Notes: generated by a model from the sequence alone, not told the origin. 64,000 bases of DNA from Bifidobacterium bombi DSM 19703 (GCF_000737845.1 NZ_ATLK01000001.1:682001-746000), one strand, 5' to 3'; shown: positions 50,141-58,967, counted from the stretch's first letter. Numbers and translations are program-made.

Positions 50141-50536
50141 AGGCCTCCTCCCTTCAGCATCAAAACCCCAAGCTCATGGCCATGCACGCTCACAATTCCC
50201 ATAGCGGCATGCGCACACCGTAGGAATCGGCATCGGTGAACCACATCCAGGCCTGAACCTGAAAACGGAAGAACCGAAGACGAACTTCATAAGCTCATGG
50301 TTCTGTATTAGCACTCCTCGGAACCGAGTGCTAATGATGTTCGTCATCAGAGGAGTACAATGTGGAAACCCATATACGCTGTGAGCGTTAACAAAGAGAA
50401 TGCCTCGCAAACACGCCAATTCCTTGAATATCTCGTCGCCCGTGATAGTTACGATTGATACGTAATGTGAGCGAGCAAGGTTTGGCTCAGCCACTCCTCC
50501 GCCACTTCAACAATATTGGAAGGAAAGAAGCAAGTT
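50141..50536. other. Divergent hrcA / transketolase control region
   Basis: A 396-base non-coding region. It contains the CIRCE operator at 50310-50336, in line to control the leftward hrcA-dnaJ unit. The rightward transketolase gene also starts here; a TACAAT box at 50356-50361 could serve it, but no good -35 is seen. Confidence 0.6.
50310..50336. promoter_or_regulatory. CIRCE operator (HrcA binding site)
   Basis: A perfect consensus: TTAGCACTC (50310-50318), nine bases, then GAGTGCTAA (50328-50336). It is bound by HrcA in many bacteria and released on heat stress. It lies upstream of hrcA on the minus strand. Confidence 0.97.
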
Positions 50537-52635
50537 ATGACCGATTTCACCTGGTCGGATTTGGATGAGCGCGCCGTCAAGATGGCGAAGGCCCTCTCTG
50601 CGGACGCAGTGGAGAAGGCCGGCAGCGGACACCCCGGTTCCCCGATTTCCTTGGCTCCGATTGCTTACACACTGTATCAGCGTTACATCAAGCACGATCC
50701 AAACGACCCCAAATGGGAAGGCCGTGACCGCTTCATTCTCTCCGGCGGGCATGCCTCCCTCACGCAATACGTCCAGCTGTATTTCTCCGGTTATGGCCTG
50801 ACCATCGACGATCTGAAGTACTTCAGGGGCGGTGCGGACACCCGCACCCCAGGCCATCCTGAAGTGGGCTTGACCCCCGGCATCGAGATGACGACTGGAC
50901 CCCTTGGGCAAGGTCTTTCCTCCGCTGTCGGCTTCGCTTATGGCCAGCGTTTCGAGCGCGGGCTGCTGGATCCGAACGCCCCTGCGGGCACCTCTCCGTT
51001 CGACCACAAGGTATGGGTCATCTGTGGCGAAGGCGACGTCGAGGAAGGCGTCTCCTCGGAAGCCAGCTCTTTGGCCGGCAACCAGCAACTGGGCAACCTG
51101 ACGGTCATTTTCGACGCGAACCACATCCAAATCGAAGGCGACACCAAACTCACCTTCTCCGAGGACATCCTCAAGCGCTATGAGGCCTACGGGTGGTACA
51201 CGGACGAAGTGAGCTTCATCCAGCCCGACGGAACGTACAAGGAGGATGTTGCGGCTTTGGCCGCGGCACTCGACAAGGCCGAACAGGTCACCGACCGCCC
51301 GAAGTTCATTAAGGTGGACACACTCATCGCATGGCCGACGCCAGGCAAAACCAATGACGAATCCTCGCACGGCTCAGCGCTGGGAGCCGAAGCCGTGGCC
51401 GGACTCAAGAAGGAACTCGGCTACGATCCCTCCGTGGACTTCTTTGTCGACGAAGAGGCCTTGGCACATGCTCGCGAGGTGGCCGACCGCGGTCTTGCCG
51501 CTCACAAGGAATGGGATGAGCGCTACAATGCTTGGCGCCAAGCCAACCCGGACAAGGCTGCGCTATATGACCGCATCCATGCAGGAAAGCTTCCCGAAGG
51601 ATTCGACGAGGCCATCGACAAGGCCATCGCCGCATTCAAGGCCGGAGACAAGGTCGCCACCCGCAAGGCTTCTGGCCAAGTTCTCAACGCCATCGCGGAA
51701 GTCATGCCGGAACTGTGGGGCGGCTCCGCCGATCTTGGTGGTTCCAACAACACCAATCTCAAGGGGGCGACTTCGTTCGGACCGTCCCATGACGCCACTC
51801 GTACATGGCCCGAAAGCAACGAATACGGCCGTCAGCTGCACTTCGGCGTACGCGAATTCGCCATGGGTGCCATTACCAATGGAATCCTGCTCGGCAGCGA
51901 CACCCGCCCGTTCGGAGGCACTTTCTTCCAGTTCTCCGATTATGAGCGTCCGGCCGTCCGTCTGGCTGCGCTTATGCAGATTCCGAACCTGTACGTATGG
52001 AGCCACGACTCCGTCGCTCTGGGCGAGGATGGCCCGACACATCAGCCAATCGAGCATTTGGCTGCCTTCCGCGCCATGCCCGACGTCGAAGTCGTTCGGC
52101 CTGCGGATGAGTTCGAGACTGCCGAAGCGTATCGTGCTTTCTTCGAGAAGAAGAACACCTTGCCAACAGCCATGATCCTGACTCGTCAGGGTGTCCCGGC
52201 ACTAGCTGAGACCGCCGATAAGGCGCGTGAAGGCGTACGCAAGGGTGGTTATGTGCTTGTCGACACCGAAGGCGAGCCCGACGTAATCATCATGGCTTCC
52301 GGATCCGAAGTGCAGTGGGCCGTGACTGCGGCGAAGACTTTGGCAGACAAGGGCATCAAGGCTCGCGTGGTCTCCATGGTCTCCATGGAGTGGTTCGAGG
52401 AGCAGGATGCGGACTATCGCGAATCCGTCCTCCCTGCTTCCGTCAAAGCCCGCGTCTCCGTGGAAGCCGGTATCGCGATGCTTGGTACAAGTACCTCGGC
52501 AGCTGCGGCAAGCCCGTATCCATCGAGACCTTTGGTCTCCAAGGCGACGGCGCACAGAACATGGTTGACCTCGGCATCACCGCGGAACACGTGGTTGAAG
52601 CCGCCGAAGCTTCCATCACCGAAGCGAAGGCCTGA
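50537..52635 (+). CDS. tkt: Transketolase, with apparent one-base deletion near the 3' end
   Basis: A TPP enzyme of the bifid shunt and pentose phosphate pathway. The reading frame from ATG 50537 (GGAAAG upstream) shows the TPP-binding motif GEGDVEEGVSSEA and the central pyrimidine domain. At 52478-52481 the expected Ala-Met-Pro-Trp reads as a shift: ATG C-T TGG, as if one C of a CC pair were missing. The uninterrupted frame runs on to 52717 with an unrelated tail. The normal C-terminus (WYKYLGSCGKPVSIETF ... ASITEAKA) continues in the next frame and stops at 52635. Because the enzyme is central to these organisms, a sequencing error is as likely as a real mutation. Confidence 0.9.
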
Positions 52636-52643
52636 GACTCATG

Positions 52644-52706
52644 GTGGATGCTTTAGCTGGCATCCACCCATCACCAACGGCGGTGATATGGAACGGATCA
52701 CCGCCG
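52644..52706 (+). other. Two tandem hairpins between transketolase and transaldolase genes
   Basis: The first stem GTGGATGC/GCATCCAC (52644-52651 with 52660-52667) and the second CGGCGGTGAT/ATCACCGCCG (52678-52687 with 52697-52706) lie in the 118-base gap. No U-run follows. They may stabilise the upstream message or tune readthrough into tal. Confidence 0.55.
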
Positions 52707-52753
52707 ATCGAAATTAAGATGTATTCCAAAGACTGGAATAAAGGAGAATAAAT

Positions 52754-53857
52754 ATGACTGCTGCTACACAGCGCACAAGTGATTCAGGTGTTTCGATCTG
52801 GCTGGACGATCTGAGCCGTACCCGTATTGAGTCGGGCTCGCTTCAAGAGCTCATCAAAGACAAGAACGTAGTTGGCGTGACCACCAATCCGTCCATTTTC
52901 CAGAAGGCCTTGAGCCAAGTCGGTCCTTACGACGCACAGCTTAAAGAACTTGGCCGCGTGGACGTGGAAACCGCGGTCCGCGAGCTGACCACTACGGACG
53001 TGCGCAATGCCACGGATATCTTCAAGGAAGTAGCCGAAAAGAGCGATTACGTTAACGGTCGCGTTTCCATCGAGGTCGACCCCCGCCTGGCTCACGACAC
53101 AGCCAACACCGAGAAGCAAGCCGAAGAGCTTTGGGCCAAAGTGAACCGCCCCAATGCCATGATCAAGATTCCGGCAACGCTCGAGGGACTGCCGGCCATT
53201 ACCGCTACCCTCTCCAAAGGCATTTCCGTAAACGTAACACTCATCTTCTCTCTAGAGCGTTACGAGCAGGTCATCGATGCCTACATCGAGGGCATGGTCC
53301 AGGCCGATAAGAACGGTCACGATCTGAGCAAGATGGCTTCCGTGGCGTCCTTCTTCGTCTCCCGCGTGGATACGGCCGTCGACAAACTGCTGGAAGCCAA
53401 TGGCTCCGCTGAAGCGAAGGCTCTTGAAGGCAAGGCCGCTGTAGCCAATGCCCGTCTGGCATATCAGCTCTTCGAAAAGAAGTTCGCATCCGATCCTCGC
53501 TGGGCTGACCTTGAAGCCAAGGGTGCCAAGAGGCAGCGTCCTCTGTGGGCTTCCACTGGCACCAAGAACGCCGCATACTCCGATTGCAAGTATGTTGACG
53601 AGCTCGTAGCTCCCGATGTTGTCAACACCATGCCTGAGAAGACGCTTGATGCCCTTGCCGACCACGGCGACGGCAAGCCGAGCATCCAGGGTACGTATGA
53701 GGAAAGCCAAGCCGTGATGGACAAGCTCGCCGACCTTGGCATCAACATCAAGGATGTTACCGACAAGCTCGAGGCCGATGGCGTAGCTGCGTTCATCAAG
53801 TCCTGGGACTCGGTGCTTTCCGACACGCAGGCCGGCATCGACCGCGTGAACGGCTGA
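52754..53857 (+). CDS. tal: Transaldolase
   Basis: Transfers a dihydroxyacetone unit between sugar phosphates and works with transketolase in the bifid shunt. The 367-residue protein is of the longer actinobacterial type, with the N-terminal GVSIWLDDLSRTRI, GVTTNPSIFQKA, and the Schiff-base Lys138 in AMIKIPATLEG. AAAGGAG precedes the ATG. The tandem placement after tkt is typical of bifidobacteria. Confidence 0.96.
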   Translation: MTAATQRTSDSGVSIWLDDLSRTRIESGSLQELIKDKNVVGVTTNPSIFQKALSQVGPYDAQLKELGRVDVETAVRELTTTDVRNATDIFKEVAEKSDYVNGRVSIEVDPRLAHDTANTEKQAEELWAKVNRPNAMIKIPATLEGLPAITATLSKGISVNVTLIFSLERYEQVIDAYIEGMVQADKNGHDLSKMASVASFFVSRVDTAVDKLLEANGSAEAKALEGKAAVANARLAYQLFEKKFASDPRWADLEAKGAKRQRPLWASTGTKNAAYSDCKYVDELVAPDVVNTMPEKTLDALADHGDGKPSIQGTYEESQAVMDKLADLGINIKDVTDKLEADGVAAFIKSWDSVLSDTQAGIDRVNG

Positions 53858-53952
53858 GCAAACACTTAGAGGTTTTTGGATGACGTTTGTTCCCTAAATA
53901 TCATTCAAAACCGACTTAGTGGAACTGGCTTAGTGGAGCAGATTCCATCGCA

Positions 53953-54028
53953 ACGCCCTCCAGAGCATATCAGGCATCGCAAACGAAAGAATGGCGAATA
54001 CTTGAAATTGGCTTTGGAGGGCGTTTTC
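53953..54028 (+). terminator. Terminator-like hairpin downstream of tal
   Basis: A 14-bp stem with one G-T pair (53953-53966 with 54011-54024) is followed by TTTTCT. The 44-base loop is long, but the stem and U-run fit an intrinsic terminator for the tkt-tal unit. Confidence 0.6.
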
Positions 54029-54604
54029 TATCCAAGAACGCGATTCTATCCAAAATACGAGTGATAAGTCTCAGCTCCTGCGATTCCCGAGGATATCACG
54101 GATACGGATTGAAGTATGATGAGGAGCCGTCGCACTGGCTCGATCGGGTCATCAATGACGCGGTACGAAATTGAACCGCTAGATTCGGTCATTCACAGAC
54201 TCGGTGTGAAATTGACCGACCACTTTACGTGGATTCAGCATCAGCAATGCTCCGAAGCAACGATTCAGTGTGGAATCACAATTGTCTGAATAGTGCCCAT
54301 AACCGACCGGATACCGAACCTCTCCCAAGGCGGTTACTCGCTTTGACAGTTGATAATTCCTGGCATGCTCTAGAGCTTGGAATTGAATCTGAAGCGCCAA
54401 CCTGAGTATTGACATATGGAACGCAATGACTTGACCGCAATGACTTGCTACCCAGCTTACCGTCTGTCAACGGTTTGGCATCGACGGACGTATTGACCGT
54501 ATTGACTGAAAAGAATTACTACGGCCGAATCGCTCGGGATGCTGCGCAAACGTCTGCAATTATGCGCTATACAATCGTCAGATTAGCTTCGTTGATCTGG
54601 CTAC
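54029..54604. other. Non-coding, lower-GC stretch with short direct repeats
   Basis: No gene is supported in this stretch. A leftward open frame at 54179-54415 (78 codons) has no ribosome site or family I recognise. Small direct repeats occur, for example CGCAATGACTTG at 54422-54433 and 54436-54447. One segment (54375-54395) resembles the CRISPR repeat and is listed separately. Confidence 0.5.
54375..54395 (-). repeat. Diverged CRISPR-repeat-like element upstream of the cas locus
   Basis: Sixteen of 21 bases match the distal part of the array repeat (GCTT...ATTGAAT.TGAA.C), in the same orientation as the array. The five differences are one block of three bases and two transitions. The promoter half of the repeat is not preserved. 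It could be a decayed or special crRNA-like unit, or a chance match. Confidence 0.4.
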
Positions 54605-54632
54605 TTGACATCACCTATTTTTTTTGTATGCT
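54605..54632 (+). promoter_or_regulatory. Strong sigma-70-type promoter for the small hydrophobic ORF transcript
   Basis: TTGACA (54605-54610), 16 bases, then TATGCT (54627-54632). The expected RNA start is near 54639, leaving a structured leader of about 137 bases before the GTG at 54776. Confidence 0.6.
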
Positions 54633-54775
54633 TAGAACAATACGGATTTGTCAATAGGCATTTGCCCATCAAGATGCCGACACTGTATAGAAGGTATGCG
54701 GTATCCGATGACAGGCTATGGTATGAATATTCGGATGCCAGCATTGATGGTAAATGGTTTTTAAAGGAGGCAGCA

Positions 54776-54841
54776 GTGAGTCCTTGGTATTTTATCATCT
54801 TGTTTGTCATCCTTCGCGCACTGCATAGATTACAGAAGTGA
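54776..54841 (+). CDS. Candidate 21-residue hydrophobic peptide (type I toxin-like)
   Basis: The ORF begins with GTG, five bases after a full AAAGGAGG ribosome site (54763-54770). It encodes one predicted membrane helix (FIILFVILRAL) with a basic end (HRLQK). This size, hydrophobicity and charge fit type I toxins. Upstream is a good promoter with a folded leader (an 8-bp stem formed by GGTATCCG and CGGATGCC). Downstream is a hairpin at 54870-54895. An opposing promoter overlaps the 3' end. A longer in-frame reading from ATG 54674 would give 55 residues but has a poor ribosome site. No known family was recognised. Confidence 0.45.
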   Translation: MSPWYFIILFVILRALHRLQK

Positions 54842-54850
54842 TCAGGTCAA
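54822..54850 (-). promoter_or_regulatory. Opposing promoter, possible antisense RNA to the small ORF
   Basis: On the minus strand TTGACC (54850-54845), 17 bases, then TATGCA (54827-54822). A transcript starting near 54815 would be complementary to the first half of the 21-codon ORF and its ribosome site. Confidence 0.45.
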
Positions 54851-54869
54851 GGACTTTGCCTTTTGCTAC

Positions 54870-54895
54870 CTCGGCATAAACTACCCATTGCCGAG
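54870..54895 (+). terminator. Hairpin after the small ORF
   Basis: CTCGGCA/TGCCGAG stem (54870-54876 with 54889-54895) followed by an A/T-rich run (ATTATTCCATTTT). This is a weak intrinsic terminator candidate for the small transcript. Confidence 0.45.
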
Positions 54896-54997
54896 ATTAT
54901 TCCATTTTAAGCATTCAACTTGCTATCCATCTGTCTTGACCTGTAGATCATTTGTCATTATCGTCACAGGACGATCTTCTTCACCGATTTTCCCCTT

Positions 54998-55025
54998 TTG
55001 CCTAATTAAAAATATGTGCTATACT
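54998..55025 (+). promoter_or_regulatory. tracrRNA promoter with extended -10
   Basis: TTGCCT (54998-55003), 16 bases, then TGC-TATACT (-10 at 55020-55025). The same -10 hexamer TATACT with TG extension is found inside every array repeat on the other strand. Confidence 0.7.
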
Positions 55026-55030
55026 TATTA

Positions 55031-55110
55031 TTGAATTTGAAATAAGGCTGTTCCTTCGTTAGTTCAGTCGATTGCTCCTCCGGTATTGCTTTTGCATGCC
55101 GGAGTTTTTT
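55031..55110 (+). ncRNA. tracrRNA of the type II-C system
   Basis: The 5' end carries the anti-repeat: 13 identical bases (ATTGAATTTGAAA, 55030-55042) of the array repeat, able to pair with the 5' part of the minus-strand crRNA repeat. A short AAGG/CCTT hairpin follows (nexus-like, 55044-55056). An intrinsic terminator comes last: stem CTCCGG/CCGGAG (55078-55083 with 55099-55104) with inner pairs, then six Ts ending at 55110. The length is about 80 bases. The position directly upstream of cas9 and the matching promoter make the call strong. Exact ends are inferred. Confidence 0.85.
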
Positions 55111-55126
55111 ATTCCATAATATGAAT

Positions 55127-55132
55127 TATAAT
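55127..55132 (+). promoter_or_regulatory. Probable cas9 promoter -10
   Basis: A perfect TATAAT lies 38 bases upstream of the cas9 ATG, just after the tracrRNA terminator. The -35 position falls in the T-run and is poor. Confidence 0.45.
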
Positions 55133-55169
55133 TATCATAAATGTCATATTCGTTTATGGAAGGATTGTT

Positions 55170-58100
55170 ATGTCTCAGCACAGGCGCTATCGAATCGGCA
55201 TCGATGTAGGATTGAATTCCGTTGGTTTGGCGGCCGTCGAGATTGATGCCAATCACGATAATCCATTGGATGAGATTCCTATCAGCATTCTGAATGCGCA
55301 GTCAGTGATCCATGATGGAGGGGTGGATCCAGATGAGGCAAAAAGCGCTACATCGCGGAGAGCAAGCGCAGGAGTCGCGCGTCGAACCCGAAGGTTGCAT
55401 AAAAGCAAACGTCAACGTCTCGCAAAACTCGACGAAGTCCTGAACGAACTCGGATACCCTGTCGAAGACGAGTCGCAATTCCCTGCCGGATCAAACCCCT
55501 ACATCGCTTGGCAGGTGCGTGCGAAGCTCGCGGAGACATTCATTCCCGATGTTGAAACTCGCAAAAGGATGATATCCATCGCAATACGCCATATCGCCCG
55601 ACATCGTGGTTGGCGAAACCCGTACAGCTCAGTAGCCGATGCGGAACGTATGTCACATACTCCCTCACCGTTCATGGTCGAGTATGCCAAAAAACTTGAT
55701 TTCGAAATAAATGACAGAAGAACCAATGGCTTTTACCATTCTCCTTGGCAAAGTGTGGATGAGGAAGGCAAAAGGCTATCCAAATCAGAATTGGAAAAAC
55801 AACCAAAAATCGAAGATTGGAACGACAATCCAATCAATGGAAAGACCATAGCCCAATTGGTCGTCTCTTCGCTAGAACCGCAAACCAAGATACGCAGGGA
55901 CCTGACACACGGACTTCAAACTGAATCGACGTTGAATATTCAGACCGAGAAACTGCATCAGTCAGACTATATTCACGAATTAGAGACCATTTTCGAGCGC
56001 CAGCACGTTGATCAGACGACGCAAGAACAATTACTGGAGGCCACTTTCCATACCAAAAATCCAAAGGCAGTTGGAGCTGCTGCAAAATTGGTAGGAAAAG
56101 ATGCCCTTGACTCTCGGTACTATCGAGCCAGTCGAGCAACTCCCGCTTTCGAGGAATACCGGGTCATGGCTGCCATCGACACCTTAAGAATACGTGAACA
56201 TGGAACAGAACGTCAACTCACAACAGACGAACGCCGAAAACTGTTTGACTTCATCAAGGGACTGCCTTCCAAAAAAACGAAGAACGAACCTTCAATTAGC
56301 TCTCTTACTTGGGGTGATGTTGCTGACTTTCTCGGAATACAACGAATCGACTTGCGCGGGTTAGGCTCTCTTAAAGACGGAGAACCGGTGTCGGCAAAAC
56401 AGCCGCCAGTCATCGAAACCAACGACATCATGCAGAAGGCCCCTGACCCTATTGCAGCTTGGTGGTCACAGGCGAACACTAAAGAACGAGACCGTTTCGT
56501 CGAGTTCATGTCAAACGCGGGCGCAATAAAAGATACATCAGATGAAGTTCGTAACATCGATGCGGAGATTTCACAACTGTTGGAAGAACTAACGGGCTCA
56601 GAGCTCGAATCCCTCGACAAGATTACCCTTACTTCAGGAAGAGCAGCATACAGCTCTCAGACGTTACGCAACATCACCAACTACATGTACGAAACCGGCT
56701 GTGATTTAACAACCGCACGCCAAGAGCTCTATCATGTCGGCAAGAACTGGGCTCCCCCAGCTCCCCCAATCTATGAGCATACCGGCAATCCATCGGTTGA
56801 CAGAACGTTCAGCATCATTCATCGCTGGCTATGCAATATGAGAGACCAGTATGGTGAACCAGAAACCGTGAACATCGAGTATGTTCGAGATGGTTTCTCC
56901 AGCACGTCCACACAGCTGGCTGAACAGAGGGAACGCGATAGGAGGTATGCCGATAACCTTAAGATGTTGTCTAACTACGAAGGAGCAAGTTCACGCTCAG
57001 ACGTCCGCCGCATCAAGGCACTTCAACGCCAGAATTGCCAATGCATTTATTGCGGACGTACCATAACGTTCGAGACCTGCCAAATGGATCACGTATTGCC
57101 CAGAAAGGGCCCTGGATCCGATTCCAAGTTCGAAAATCTAGTTGCCACATGCGGCGAATGCAATAAAAGCAAAAGCGATACCCTCTACATGAATTGGGCG
57201 AAAACGTACCCAAATACTAATTTGCAAGACGTCCTGAGACGAATTCAGGAGTGGAGCAAAGATGGTTGGATGACCGACAAGCGCTGGAGACAATATAAGG
57301 AAGCGCTGATTCTGAGATTGGAAGCAACGGAGAAGCAAGAGCCACTGGACAACAGATCCATGGAATCCGTCTCATACATGGCAAGGGAACTGCGCAATCG
57401 CATTTACGGTTTCTACGGTTGGCACGATCAAGATGACGCACTCAAACAAGGCAGGCAACGGGTATTCGTTTCATCAGGCTCGATGACCGCAGCCGCACGA
57501 AGAACGCCATTTGAAAGCCCTCTGATCAAAGGCGCAGACGAAGAGACGTATGAATCATCATTGCCCTGGCTTGACGGTATGAAGGGCAAGACCCGTCTCG
57601 ATAGGCGTCATCATGCCGTCGATGCGAGCATCATCGCGATGATGCGCCCTCAGATTGTAAAAATACTGACAGAAGCACAGGAGATTCGTTCTGAGCAGCA
57701 CGACAAGTACAGGAAAGGTCAGACGCCGGACTACGTGTGCAAGCGTCGCGATTATTGGCGCAATTGGAGAGGCACGCCAGACACGAGAGACGAAGAGGTC
57801 TTCAACTATTGGGCTGGCGAGCAGCTAAGAACGCTTACGGATCTTGTGAGCCAGAAAATGGCGGATGATGAAATACCCGTCATCTATCCAACAAGGCTCC
57901 GACTGGGCAATGGAAGCGCACACAAAGATACCGTCGTCTCCATGATGACAAGAAAGGTCGGAGACGAATTAAGCATCACGGCCATTAATAAAGCCGAATC
58001 CGGTGCGTTGTACACCGCGCTGACACGGGATTCTGATTTCGATTGGAAGACGGGTTTGTCGGCAAACCCGAACCGTCGCATCAGAGTTCACGATAAGTGG

Positions 58101-58889
58101 TTTGAAGCTGATGACACCATCAAGTTCCTGGAACCGGCTGTTGAAGTGGTGCTCAAGAATAACACGAGAGCCAGAATCGACCCGGAAGCGCTTGATAAAG
58201 TTCACAGTACGCTTTATGTTCCAGTCCGCGGTGGCATCGCAGAGGCAGGAAATTCAATTCACCATGTACGCTTCTATAAAATTCCAAAATTGAATTCTAA
58301 AGGCAAACAAACAGGTAGCATTTATGCCATGCTTAGGGTGCTGACCATCGATCTTGCTATGAACCAGTACGATAAAGAAACCGGCAAAAAACAAGATCTA
58401 TTCACACTTCCACTCCCGGAATCCTCATTAAGCAGAAGATTCAGCGAGCCGAAGCTACGTCAGGCGTTGATTGACGGCACTGCCGAATACTTGGGTTGGG
58501 CTGTTGTGGATGATGAACTTGAAATCCCTGCATTCGCAAACGCCAGGATAACCGAAGAACAGGCCATTAACGGCAGCTTCACAGATAGGTTGCTCCATTC
58601 CTTCCCAGGAACCCATAAGTTCAGATTCGCTGGGTTCAGTCGAAACACAGAAATAGCAATCAGACCGGTTCAGCTGGCATCAGAAGGATTAATCGAAACA
58701 GACGAAAACCGCAAAAGGCAACAACTACGACTCACTCAACCCAATACAGAATATAGCAACAGTATTAAAAATGTCCTAAAGAGTGGCTTACACTTGAAAG
58801 TCAACACGTTATTCCAAACCGGGATTCTCGTTACCCGTGCCAACTCTCAGGGTAAGCAAAGTATTCGATTCTCAACAGTAGAAGAATAA
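55170..58889 (+). CDS. cas9: CRISPR-associated endonuclease Cas9, subtype II-C
   Basis: A 1239-residue, RNA-guided double-strand DNA nuclease. RuvC-I has Asp12 in GIDVGLNSVGLA. The arginine-rich bridge helix follows (RRASAGVARRTRRLHKSKR). RuvC-II Glu570 is in TVNIEYVRDG. The HNH domain has Asp640-His641 in QMDHVLPRKG and Asn656. RuvC-III has His815 and Asp818 in HHAVDA. The HNH core is flanked by two cysteine pairs (Cys625/Cys628 and Cys661/Cys664), a zinc ribbon like that of the Actinomyces naeslundii enzyme. All catalytic residues are intact. It is longer than the 1101-residue A. naeslundii protein. GGAAGGA precedes the ATG. No csn2 or cas4 follows, which makes the locus II-C. Confidence 0.96.
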   Translation: MSQHRRYRIGIDVGLNSVGLAAVEIDANHDNPLDEIPISILNAQSVIHDGGVDPDEAKSATSRRASAGVARRTRRLHKSKRQRLAKLDEVLNELGYPVEDESQFPAGSNPYIAWQVRAKLAETFIPDVETRKRMISIAIRHIARHRGWRNPYSSVADAERMSHTPSPFMVEYAKKLDFEINDRRTNGFYHSPWQSVDEEGKRLSKSELEKQPKIEDWNDNPINGKTIAQLVVSSLEPQTKIRRDLTHGLQTESTLNIQTEKLHQSDYIHELETIFERQHVDQTTQEQLLEATFHTKNPKAVGAAAKLVGKDALDSRYYRASRATPAFEEYRVMAAIDTLRIREHGTERQLTTDERRKLFDFIKGLPSKKTKNEPSISSLTWGDVADFLGIQRIDLRGLGSLKDGEPVSAKQPPVIETNDIMQKAPDPIAAWWSQANTKERDRFVEFMSNAGAIKDTSDEVRNIDAEISQLLEELTGSELESLDKITLTSGRAAYSSQTLRNITNYMYETGCDLTTARQELYHVGKNWAPPAPPIYEHTGNPSVDRTFSIIHRWLCNMRDQYGEPETVNIEYVRDGFSSTSTQLAEQRERDRRYADNLKMLSNYEGASSRSDVRRIKALQRQNCQCIYCGRTITFETCQMDHVLPRKGPGSDSKFENLVATCGECNKSKSDTLYMNWAKTYPNTNLQDVLRRIQEWSKDGWMTDKRWRQYKEALILRLEATEKQEPLDNRSMESVSYMARELRNRIYGFYGWHDQDDALKQGRQRVFVSSGSMTAAARRTPFESPLIKGADEETYESSLPWLDGMKGKTRLDRRHHAVDASIIAMMRPQIVKILTEAQEIRSEQHDKYRKGQTPDYVCKRRDYWRNWRGTPDTRDEEVFNYWAGEQLRTLTDLVSQKMADDEIPVIYPTRLRLGNGSAHKDTVVSMMTRKVGDELSITAINKAESGALYTALTRDSDFDWKTGLSANPNRRIRVHDKWFEADDTIKFLEPAVEVVLKNNTRARIDPEALDKVHSTLYVPVRGGIAEAGNSIHHVRFYKIPKLNSKGKQTGSIYAMLRVLTIDLAMNQYDKETGKKQDLFTLPLPESSLSRRFSEPKLRQALIDGTAEYLGWAVVDDELEIPAFANARITEEQAINGSFTDRLLHSFPGTHKFRFAGFSRNTEIAIRPVQLASEGLIETDENRKRQQLRLTQPNTEYSNSIKNVLKSGLHLKVNTLFQTGILVTRANSQGKQSIRFSTVEE

Positions 58890-58904
58890 AATACAAAGAC
58901 ATTA

Positions 58905-58954
58905 CAGTTAAGCCGTTTCAAATCACATTCATGTAGTTTGAAACGGCTTAACTG
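58905..58954. terminator. Perfect 18-bp hairpin between cas9 and cas1
   Basis: The arms CAGTTAAGCCGTTTCAAA (58905-58922) and its exact complement (58937-58954) enclose a 14-base loop. It lies 16 bases after the cas9 stop and before a separate cas1 promoter, so it probably ends or protects the cas9 message. No U-run follows. The arms contain TTTGAAAC, the last eight bases of the array repeat. Confidence 0.65.
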
Positions 58955-58967
58955 CGTAAAAGCAGAT

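Noticed and set aside
54179..54415. Leftward 78-codon frame between tal and cas9
   Set aside because: No ribosome site or recognisable family; composition is like the surrounding non-coding DNA.
54029..54604. A second tracrRNA copy at the repeat-like element
   Set aside because: The bases after it do not resemble the nexus or terminator of the tracrRNA at 55031-55110.
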